DNA of 41,584 bases, taken from positions 81,115 through 122,698 of the forward strand of contig DFCS01000007.1 in the NCBI GenBank assembly GCA_002367105.1. Direction: 5' to 3'. Numbering within the stretch: the first letter of the stretch is position 1; every line of letters starts with the position of its first letter. Source of the stretch: Hungatella sp. UBA3048. Its GTDB lineage: Bacteria; Bacillota; Clostridia; Lachnospirales; Lachnospiraceae. The notes under the pieces were generated by a model that saw only the letters and a list, made by a program, of their open reading frames with translations, did no database searches and was not told where the DNA came from. Shown piece after piece: positions 32,857 to 39,490 of this stretch. The position numbers and the translations under genes were made by a program.

Positions 32857-33435
32857 CTACTCCTCTCTCAAATAATTTTCCAGTTTTTTCATAGCACGGT
32901 TATATCTGGAAAGAGCTGTAGCCAAAGGAATCTTAAGGCTGGCGGCGATCTCTCTGTGCTTCATACCTCCGGAGGTATGAAGGAGAACGATCTCCCTTTC
33001 CTCTTCCTTAAGAATTTGAAGAGCGGCAAGAAGAACCATCTTATCAGCTGCCATCTCAATTTCAGGGCAGACTTCTCCTGTTTCCGCTCCGGTTAAATCC
33101 TCCAGTGTCACATCCGAATCGTGCTTTTGCTCACGGAATTTCATATAGCACAGATTCCGGGCGATGGTAAACATCCATGCCAAAGGCTTCCCCTGGGATT
33201 TATAGCCTGACGCAGAAGTCCATATCTTAAGATATACCTCCTGCATGATCTCCTCCGCATCCTGGGGGTGCCTTACAATAGACAGGATAAAGCTGTATAT
33301 CGTCCGGTCCGTATTCTGATATAGCTGCCGAAAGGCCTCCTGGTCCCCAACCGCAACTTTTTTAAGAAGCTCTTCGTCGCTCAAACGGCCATAATCCTCA
33401 GGCCCGCCAAGGCTCATCAATCCCATAAATAACAT
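32857..33435 (-). CDS. ECF-type RNA polymerase sigma factor
   Basis: 192 residues. Region 2 (LLKKVAVGDQEAFRQLYQNTDRTIYSFILSIVRHPQDAEEIMQEVYLKIW, about 24-73) with the -10 recognition helix and core-binding DAEEIMQEV. Region 4 (LLAALQILKEEEREIVLLHTSGGMKHREIAASLKIPLATALSRYNRAMKKL, about 133-183) reads the -35. Region 3 is absent, as in ECF factors. AAAGGAA lies 10 nt before the ATG; two in-frame ATGs follow at codons 4 and 7. Paired with the RsgI-like anti-sigma gene downstream. Target promoters are unknown. Confidence 0.92.
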   Translation of the reverse strand: MLFMGLMSLGGPEDYGRLSDEELLKKVAVGDQEAFRQLYQNTDRTIYSFILSIVRHPQDAEEIMQEVYLKIWTSASGYKSQGKPLAWMFTIARNLCYMKFREQKHDSDVTLEDLTGAETGEVCPEIEMAADKMVLLAALQILKEEEREIVLLHTSGGMKHREIAASLKIPLATALSRYNRAMKKLENYLREE

Positions 33436-33511
33436 GGATCCGATTTCCTTTCTACTATGTTAATGCGAAATACTGTCATCTTATTGCATAATATGGAAAA
33501 TTTTTATTACC

Positions 33512-34690
33512 TTATTTTTCCACACCAAAACCGCTTTCCGCCGTTATGATCAGACAGCACCGCTTATCTATTTCAGTTACCTTTTTCGTGACTTCTTCCT
33601 TTAGCCAATCCTTCTTTTTCCTGTCATATTCCCGGGGAACCACCAGATCAAAGATCAGATTGATCTGGCTTTTTCCCTCTACCATACGAAAATCGTGGAA
33701 AGAAATCCTGGAATCTATTTCCTGCAGCACATTTTTTAACATATTCCCAAATTCCAAAACCCTGGAATCTTTTGTCTCTACCGGGTCCATATGGATTACC
33801 AGAAATATCCCAAATTTTCTTACTGCTTCCCTCTCAATGGTATCAATAACTTCGTGGGACACTTCTATGTCAACATCATTAGGCACCTCTGCATGAATGG
33901 AAGCCATGCTTCTGGAAGGGCCATAGTTGTGTACAATTAAATCATGACTCCCTATAATTCCATCGTAGCTTTCTACAAATTCTGTAATCTCAACATATAG
34001 CTTGGGATCAATAGGCTCTCCGATGAGAGGAGTAAGGGTATCCTTGGCAATCTTCACTCCTGCCCACATGACAATAACAGAAACTGCAATCCCTATGATT
34101 CCGTCAATATTAAGTCCCCATATGCCATAAACAAGAATTGATACGATCGTGGCAGAAGTTGTGATCACATCTCCAAGGGAATCTGCCGCCGTGGCTTTCA
34201 TGACCGCGGACTGGATCCTTTTCCCCAGAGTATTGTTAAAAAACGCCATCCAAAGCTTAACGCAAACAGATAGCAATAAAATGGCAACAGACACAGCCTT
34301 AAACGTCATCTCTTCGGGATGAATGATTTTTCCAATGGACGTTTTTAAAAAGGAGAAGCCTACCTGAATGACCAAAAATGCTACGATAAAAGCAGCAATG
34401 TACTCCATTCTTCCGTGTCCAAAGGGGTGGTCTTCATCGGCTGGTTTTCCGGCCATCTTTACCCCTATAAAGCCAATGACAGAAGAAGCAGCGTCAGAAA
34501 GGTTATTAAAAGCATCTGCCGTAACAGAGATACTGTTCACCAGCATTCCAACCAAAAGTTTTGCGCTGAACAAAATTACATTGCAGCAGATGCCTACGAT
34601 ACTCGCCATAAGCCCATAACGGGTTCGTACCTGAGTATCCTCTGTCTTTTTATAGTCTTTAACAAATGTCCTAACCAAAAACTCTGTCAT
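33512..34690 (-). CDS. Cation diffusion facilitator family transporter
   Basis: 392 residues. Six membrane helices (first about 27-50); the metal-binding motifs SVTADAFNNLSDAASS in helix 2 and TAADSLGDVITTSATI in helix 5 (D-x3-D pairs), and HPFGHGRMEYIAAF between helices 2 and 3. A C-terminal cytoplasmic domain (about 215-300, DLIVHNYGPSRSMASIHAEVPNDVDIEVSHEVID) and an extra segment (about 310-392) that resembles a second ferredoxin-like fold follow. It exports Zn2+, Fe2+, Mn2+ or similar in exchange for protons. AAAGGAG upstream. Metal choice cannot be read from the sequence with confidence. Confidence 0.94.
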   Translation of the reverse strand: MTEFLVRTFVKDYKKTEDTQVRTRYGLMASIVGICCNVILFSAKLLVGMLVNSISVTADAFNNLSDAASSVIGFIGVKMAGKPADEDHPFGHGRMEYIAAFIVAFLVIQVGFSFLKTSIGKIIHPEEMTFKAVSVAILLLSVCVKLWMAFFNNTLGKRIQSAVMKATAADSLGDVITTSATIVSILVYGIWGLNIDGIIGIAVSVIVMWAGVKIAKDTLTPLIGEPIDPKLYVEITEFVESYDGIIGSHDLIVHNYGPSRSMASIHAEVPNDVDIEVSHEVIDTIEREAVRKFGIFLVIHMDPVETKDSRVLEFGNMLKNVLQEIDSRISFHDFRMVEGKSQINLIFDLVVPREYDRKKKDWLKEEVTKKVTEIDKRCCLIITAESGFGVEK

Positions 34691-34709
34691 AGTACTCCTT
34701 TTTCAGCCT

Positions 34710-35456
34710 TTACTCTTTATAACATACCTGTTCAAGAAACAGTCCTTCCGGCGGCGCCGTATAGCCCGCCTCATTCCGATCTTTTGCATTCAGGATTTCC
34801 TTCATCTCTTCCGCTTTTCGCTGTCCCAATCCCACTTCGATCAGCGTACCCGTTAAGATTCTTACCATATTATATAAAAAGCCGTTTCCTGTAAATCGTA
34901 TCAGAAGCCGGCTCCCCTGCTGTTCAAATTCTATCCGTTTTAAAACCCTGACTGTAGATTTCTTCATTTTCCGGTTGGCACAAAAGCTTTTAAAATCATG
35001 TTCTCCGATAAGAAAGGAGGAAGCCCGTTCCATGGCCTTTATATCAAGCTCCTTAAATAAACCATAGATATACTTTCTTTCAAAAACCTGCTTCTTTTCG
35101 CCCATATCGATCCGGTACAAATAAGTTTTTTCCTGGGCATGAAGGCGGCTGTGGAACCGCTCCGCCACGCATTCCACGGTTTTAATCCGTATGTCCTCTG
35201 GAAGATACTGGTTTAAATATTCCCTGATCTCCTCCGAGCTCATCCCTGTATTCCCATGAAAATTAGCTACCTGGGCCAATGCATGGACACCTGCATCTGT
35301 TCGTCCCGAACCATGTACTTCCACTGCCTGTCCCAGCATACGCTCCAAAACATGTTCGATCTTCCCCTGTATGGTCTGATCCGTATTTCCCTGTTTCTGC
35401 CATCCATCATAACGGCTTCCGTCGTATTCCAGGACCATTCGATGATTTTTTATCAT
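34710..35456 (-). CDS. truA: tRNA pseudouridine(38-40) synthase
   Basis: 248 residues, family length. MVLEYDGSRYDGWQKQ (6-20), the catalytic GSGRTDAGVHALAQVANF (Asp about 54), FHSRLHAQEKTYLYRI and FLYNMVRILTGTLIEVG. It isomerises uridines 38-40 in the anticodon stem. GAGG lies about 11 nt before the ATG at 35456, and its start is embedded in the last 50 bp of the upstream vanZ gene, so translation is probably coupled. Confidence 0.96.
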   Translation of the reverse strand: MIKNHRMVLEYDGSRYDGWQKQGNTDQTIQGKIEHVLERMLGQAVEVHGSGRTDAGVHALAQVANFHGNTGMSSEEIREYLNQYLPEDIRIKTVECVAERFHSRLHAQEKTYLYRIDMGEKKQVFERKYIYGLFKELDIKAMERASSFLIGEHDFKSFCANRKMKKSTVRVLKRIEFEQQGSRLLIRFTGNGFLYNMVRILTGTLIEVGLGQRKAEEMKEILNAKDRNEAGYTAPPEGLFLEQVCYKE

Positions 35457-35901
35457 ATTGTTTTTGACCTCTTCTTCTATATCTGATCAGCAAGGCAGCA
35501 ATTATTATTCCAAAAGCCACTCCAGCGCAGTCCAGCCATACATCTGATATCTGACCGGAACGCCCCCTTACCCCAAGCTGAATGGTTTCATCTACAAACG
35601 GTACCATAAACCCAGCTGTTAATCGTAGAAAATATCTTCTCTCCGCCGGGAAGCCATAGGAACATATACATCCGTACAGCAAAATTCCCAATAAGGTATA
35701 TTCTGTGAAATGCCCCGTTTTACGGATTATGTGCTCTGTCAGCCACCTTGTGCTGATTCCCATGGATCCAAGTGATTCCTGTGCCACCCGGAGCACCCAT
35801 CCGCTGTCAGCCGATGAGATATCCGACGGTTGCATGGAATTTGAAAATATGAACAGGATAAAAAGAATGGTCACTGCCGTCCATATCGCTTTCTTTTTCA
35901 T
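35407..35901 (-). CDS. VanZ family membrane protein
   Basis: 164 residues with about four membrane helices. VanZ landmarks: FIFSNSMQPSDISSADS near the first helix, RKTGHFTEYTLLGILLY, FVDETIQLGVRGRSGQISDVWLDCAGVAFGIIIA. VanZ proteins occur widely; the founding member gives low teicoplanin resistance, but most chromosomal members have no known function. TGAGGAAACGGCT precedes the ATG. Operon with truA. Confidence 0.9.
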   Translation of the reverse strand: MKKKAIWTAVTILFILFIFSNSMQPSDISSADSGWVLRVAQESLGSMGISTRWLTEHIIRKTGHFTEYTLLGILLYGCICSYGFPAERRYFLRLTAGFMVPFVDETIQLGVRGRSGQISDVWLDCAGVAFGIIIAALLIRYRRRGQKQYDKKSSNGPGIRRKPL

Positions 35902-35911
35902 AGCCGTTTCC

Positions 35912-35956
35912 TCAAAATTCCGCCTTTCTCCACCATTTCGGCGGCCTGAGTTTCAT
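35912..35956 (-). CDS. Possible 14-codon leader peptide before vanZ
   Basis: An ATG at 35956 opens MKLRPPKWWRKAEF and stops 10 nt before vanZ. GGAAGG lies 8 nt upstream, and its own stop TGAGG forms the vanZ ribosome site. It lies in the transcribed leader, after the promoter at 35993-36021. Short and unusually rich in Trp, Pro and basic residues. Could be chance. Confidence 0.3.
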   Translation of the reverse strand: MKLRPPKWWRKAEF

Positions 35957-35992
35957 TTCCTCTACCTTCCATAATTTATCATAATTTCATCT

Positions 35993-36021
35993 ATTATAGT
36001 ACAACAGCAGTTATAATACAA
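35993..36021 (-). promoter_or_regulatory. Promoter of vanZ-truA
   Basis: Minus strand -35 TTGTAT (36016-36021), 17-bp spacer, -10 TATAAT (35993-35998). Confidence 0.7.
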
Positions 36022-36032
36022 GGATAGGCATT

Positions 36033-36074
36033 AAAAAAATCCCCAAAAACGGCCTAAAACCGCATATTTGGGGA
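36033..36074 (-). terminator. Terminator of the L,D-transpeptidase gene
   Basis: TCCCCAAA (36040-36047) pairs with TTTGGGGA (36067-36074). On the minus strand seven T follow immediately. It starts 8 nt after the stop. Confidence 0.92.
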
Positions 36075-36082
36075 AATTCCTT

Positions 36083-36694
36083 TTATGGTCCAATCGTAAC
36101 CGGTACACCTAAATTACAGTAACTCCACAATACATCCATATCGCTGTTGTCCACTGCAACGCAGCCGTGAGTGGTTCCGTCAGGAACCCTGCAGCCATGA
36201 ATCTCAATAGCTCCTCCCAGAGGAGTATCCCATGGCGGCTGCTGACCTGCCAGATTGGCCTTTATTATTTCATCTCTTTGAGCCTCGGTGATAATACCGT
36301 CTGCATATCCTCTTTCCGCATCTTTAATACCCGGATAGGAAAGTCCCAATGCCAGATATGCTATGCTCTTATCATTTCTGGTACATACATAGAACTCCCC
36401 GCTGGGTGTTCTCATGTCACCTTCTACTTTTTTATTTCCTTCCGCTGAGGCCGCGCCCATAGAAACCGGGTATTCTGCAATCAAAACACCATTCTGCTTT
36501 AATGTAAGCGTCTTTGTTCTCTTACTCACATATATGGTCACGTTATTGGTAGAACCGGTATTGCCGGAGGTAATATTGGCACCGGGACCGGACACCGGCT
36601 CTGCGTACCCAGTAACTTGGGAAGATACCGCCAAAACGATGACCAGAACGGCTGAGATCAGACACCTATATCCTTTTCCTAACCATTTCATCAT
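36083..36694 (-). CDS. L,D-transpeptidase (YkuD domain)
   Basis: 203 residues. Signal peptide or anchor (about 8-30, CLISAVLVIVLAVSSQVTGYAEP), short linker, then a YkuD domain (about 52-202): TIYVSKRTKTLTLKQNGVLIAEYPVSMGAA, TPSGEFYV, and the active site IEIHGCRVPDGTTHGCVAVDN (His about 176, Cys about 178). It forms 3-3 cross-links or attaches proteins to peptidoglycan outside the membrane. AAGGAG precedes the ATG-ATG start. A TATAAT at 36718-36723 is a likely -10. Single-gene unit. Confidence 0.93.
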   Translation of the reverse strand: MMKWLGKGYRCLISAVLVIVLAVSSQVTGYAEPVSGPGANITSGNTGSTNNVTIYVSKRTKTLTLKQNGVLIAEYPVSMGAASAEGNKKVEGDMRTPSGEFYVCTRNDKSIAYLALGLSYPGIKDAERGYADGIITEAQRDEIIKANLAGQQPPWDTPLGGAIEIHGCRVPDGTTHGCVAVDNSDMDVLWSYCNLGVPVTIGP

Positions 36695-36800
36695 TCATAA
36701 CTCTCCTTTTTTGTTACATTATACCATCCATTTTGGAAACTATCATTTACAATATTCTTACATTTCCATCCAAAATTTTCCTTTTATAAATTCTGTTTAT

Positions 36801-37400
36801 TTAAAACAGACCGTTTAAATAAGCCATCGCAGAATTTAAGCAGCCTTCTACTCCTACCAAACTGCTTTCCAGACAAAGGTGGTAATTCTGTGCCTTGCCC
36901 CATTCGCATCCGGTATAATACTGGTAATAATCTCTTCTCTTTTTATCGATCTCCCGGATTCGTTCTTCCATCAATTCAGGGCTGACGCCTGTTTCAAGAG
37001 AATTCATCCGTTTAATCCGCTCTTCCATTCTGGCATATATAAACAGATTAATGCTGCTTTCCAGCACTCTGTCCGCACAGCGCCCAACGATGATACATGG
37101 TCCCTCTTCTGCCAGCTTTCGTATTACACAAGACTGGGCCAGAAAAATCTGATCTGACATGGAAATCTCATAAATTGTAGAGAAGGGAGTATAATGAAGC
37201 TGTTCTAAGGATTCCTGCTGGACGGGAAGATGCTCGTCGTAATGCAGAAATACTTCCTCCTCCAGATCACTTACTTCTGCAGATAAAGAAATCAGGTCCT
37301 TATCATAGAATGGAACTCCCAGCCTTTCAGCCAGTTTCATGCCCAACTCTCGTCCGCCGCTTCCAAACTCCCGGCTAATTGTAATCACCTTATCCAACAT
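36801..37400 (-). CDS. Cytidylate kinase-like family protein
   Basis: 199 residues from the ATG at 37400, with AAGGAGGAGCAT before it; 45 upstream codons are open but are not family-like. P-loop-like VITISREFGSGGRELGMKLAERLGVPFYDKDLI (about 4-36), then CIIVGRCADRVL and RMEERIKRMN with an arginine-rich lid. This is the clostridial cytidylate_kin2-type branch, distinct from Cmk itself (no full CMP-binding insert). Nucleotide phosphorylation is presumed; the true substrate is unknown. Confidence 0.87.
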   Translation of the reverse strand: MLDKVITISREFGSGGRELGMKLAERLGVPFYDKDLISLSAEVSDLEEEVFLHYDEHLPVQQESLEQLHYTPFSTIYEISMSDQIFLAQSCVIRKLAEEGPCIIVGRCADRVLESSINLFIYARMEERIKRMNSLETGVSPELMEERIREIDKKRRDYYQYYTGCEWGKAQNYHLCLESSLVGVEGCLNSAMAYLNGLF

Positions 37401-37618
37401 ATGCTCCTCCTTATCTTCTGCTGAGTAATTTCTGAGTGTTCCTCTTCTACCCATCATAGTTTCTGTATAGCAAGATATCTGCAAGGCTGTCAAATGGGCT
37501 TTAAATCTCCTGTTAATATAACTGCATTTTACCACATTCTTAAATACCTGTATACCACATTTCGGCTCTACTTATTCATACTTAAATCAAATCGCAAAAA
37601 AAGTTATGCGTACTGCAT

Positions 37619-38611
37619 TCATTTTGTAAAATTATTTGTTATCTTTTTAAAAAGTTCCCAGACGTTATCTCCGTAATTACTTACCAAAACGATCATCAGC
37701 CTTTTATCTGCATCATAGCTGGAAATAAAGCTGACACCCGGATCACAGCCTTGAAAATATGGGCTGTAACCGTTATCCTGTTTTTTTAACCAAATGCCGT
37801 AACCATAGCATTGCGCATCTTTGCTATGATTTTCCATCATAGCCGCTGTCATCTCTGGCGAAAGCAATTGGCCGGACATCAGATGTTCCCAAAATGAGCT
37901 TATATCATTTACTGTTGTATAGGCGCCGCCTGCACCTGTACCTTTCGCGTCCACACTGAAAATATTGGTGCGGTAATCATCACCTTTTTCATTGTAAATA
38001 TAATTTACCGCACATTTTGCAGGCAGTCTGTCCAATTCATAATACCCGGTGCTAACCATACCACAGGGAGCGAATACATTTTCTTTCAGATATTCATCAA
38101 ACGCCGATCCTGTTATTTCTTCAATTATCATAGCCAGCACGACAAAGCCGGTATTATTATATTGAAACCTGCTTCCCCGCGGATACATCATTGGCTTATC
38201 AATAAAAAGCGGCAACAGGTCCTTGTTTGAACGTATCTTATAGTTGGGAAAATCGATCCACAGTTCCTCATAGTCACTCATAACCCCTTCATCAAAGTAA
38301 TCCGGTATTCCAGAAGTATGGGTAAGCAATTCCTCTATGGTTATTGTACCATCAATAGCCCTTAAGTCAAAATTGAAAATATTTCCTATTTCATTATTAA
38401 ACTTGAGCAATCCCCGTTCTACTAGCTGCAATATTCCAACAGCAACAAAAACCTTTCCTGCAGATGCCGTCGCAAATTTTGTATCGTTTTCATTTGGAAC
38501 CTTATTAGGTAAATCCGCATATCCAAATGACTTCTGAAAAACCGTTTCATTACCTTGTTGTATGAGCACACAGCCCCTGAAGTCAAAGCCGTTTAAGTCA
38601 TTTATATCCAT
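37619..38611 (-). CDS. Serine hydrolase, beta-lactamase/penicillin-binding (class C) fold
   Basis: 330 residues, no signal peptide. SxxK motif SAGK (Ser about 50, Lys about 53), YxN motif QYNNTGF (Tyr about 151), LLTHTSGIPDYF, and near the C-terminus DPGVSFISSY in place of the HxG region. Belongs to the broad PF00144 group of esterases and peptidases; antibiotic resistance should not be assumed. AAAGGAA lies 12 nt before the start. It is the last gene before the island junction and has lower G+C than its left neighbours. Confidence 0.85.
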   Translation of the reverse strand: MDINDLNGFDFRGCVLIQQGNETVFQKSFGYADLPNKVPNENDTKFATASAGKVFVAVGILQLVERGLLKFNNEIGNIFNFDLRAIDGTITIEELLTHTSGIPDYFDEGVMSDYEELWIDFPNYKIRSNKDLLPLFIDKPMMYPRGSRFQYNNTGFVVLAMIIEEITGSAFDEYLKENVFAPCGMVSTGYYELDRLPAKCAVNYIYNEKGDDYRTNIFSVDAKGTGAGGAYTTVNDISSFWEHLMSGQLLSPEMTAAMMENHSKDAQCYGYGIWLKKQDNGYSPYFQGCDPGVSFISSYDADKRLMIVLVSNYGDNVWELFKKITNNFTK

Positions 38612-38887
38612 ATACGTTTGATTCCTTTCTGCTGTTTTTTAGTAATCTTCCCTCAGTATAACATAAGTACTTTAAAAAGAAGCATACAAATTCAATCAAT
38701 TCCCCATAAAAAAACAGATCTCCATAACTGGAAATCCGCTTCTGATCCTTTAAATTGTATGTGTTTAAATGGAGTTGAATATTACCGCCGCCAAATCTAT
38801 GAGAAATATAGAGAAGTAAACATTGTATAACATATTGTGTCCTCAGCATTCCTAGGCTTTCCTCAGCTGTCTTCATACTGTAAATAC

Positions 38888-38924
38888 AAAAAAATAGCGG
38901 AAACCTTAGTAAATTAAGGCTTTC
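38888..38924 (-). terminator. Terminator left behind after the tRNA fragment
   Basis: On the minus strand GAAA-CCTTA pairs with TAAGG-TTTC (one bulged base, 6-nt loop), followed a few bases later by seven T. It starts 15 nt after the tRNA 3' end at 38940, as a tRNA terminator would. Confidence 0.7.
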
Positions 38925-38939
38925 ACTATAAATAAAAAA

Positions 38940-38962
38940 AGCGCGAGACGGGACTCGAACCC
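38940..38962 (-). other. tRNA 3'-end fragment, probable attachment-site scar
   Basis: The minus strand reads GGGTTCGAGTCCCGTCTCGCGCT: the T-loop TTCGAGT, the 3' side of the T-stem (CCCGT), the 3' acceptor strand CTCGCGC and discriminator T. The 5' side of the T-stem stops matching after GGG (TAGGG instead of ACGGG), and no anticodon arm, D-arm or 5' acceptor is present. U73 and a GCGCGAG acceptor would suit tRNA-Gly, which is an inference. Tyrosine-recombinase elements leave exactly such a 3' fragment at one end and the intact tRNA at the other; the intact gene would lie to the right, outside the window. Confidence 0.75.
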
Positions 38963-39490
38963 TATCTATATTCAAAAAACATAGTAAACACAGGAGGTTT
39001 GAGAGTGGCTCTTCTGTACTCTACCCCGTACTCTATCCCGTATTTAACGTAAGCGACTAATTGGAGTATCACAAAAATTAGTCGCTTTCCTATCAAATTC
39101 CTATTTGTCCTGCACTTCTCACCCCGTATATTTTGCATTCTCTGCCATTATCTTAATAATCTTATTATAGATAGATTGCGACATTGACCTAACTGTATAG
39201 CGATGAACATCAAGAAATGAATTCACACAAATAGCTGGATTTATTTTCAACTGCTTCATTGTCAACGTAGGAATGGGAATTTCGACCGCCATTATCCACT
39301 TTCATAACACACAGTGCAGAAACGAATCCTTTAAATGTTATGTTAGATATGATTGCTGCAATTTACTAACATTTCATATGGACCGATTTTTGAGAGTATG
39401 GAGATGAATCCAGTTTAAAATAATAGCATATCAGACTCTATATTCATCAACAAAGCTAGAGATAGTTCATCCAACCTGGTGGCTAGTATG
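38963..39490. other. Gene-poor junction zone at the island edge
   Basis: Contains: an imperfect tandem 12-bp repeat (GTACTCTACCCC, GTACTCTATCCC, then GTA; 39017-39043), a 12-bp perfect inverted repeat AAGCGACTAATT (39051-39062 with 39076-39087), and an open frame of 57 codons on the minus strand (39119-39292, beginning MAVEIPIPTLTMKQLKINP, without a good ribosome site). No recognisable gene. These may be integrase-arm sites, an integrase remnant or decayed cargo; I cannot tell which. Confidence 0.45.

Noticed and set aside
37619..38611. Beta-lactamase resistance gene
   Set aside because: The class C fold motifs are shared with many esterases and peptidases, and there is no signal peptide, which a secreted beta-lactamase would need.
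38618..38830. Open frame of 70 codons on the plus strand
   Set aside because: No ribosome site, no recognisable protein pattern, and it lies antisense to an AT-rich leader.
38598..38975. Open frame of 125 codons on the minus strand between the serine hydrolase and the island edge
   Set aside because: It reads through the tRNA fragment and its terminator, has low-complexity Phe/Leu/Tyr content, no ribosome site and no family pattern.
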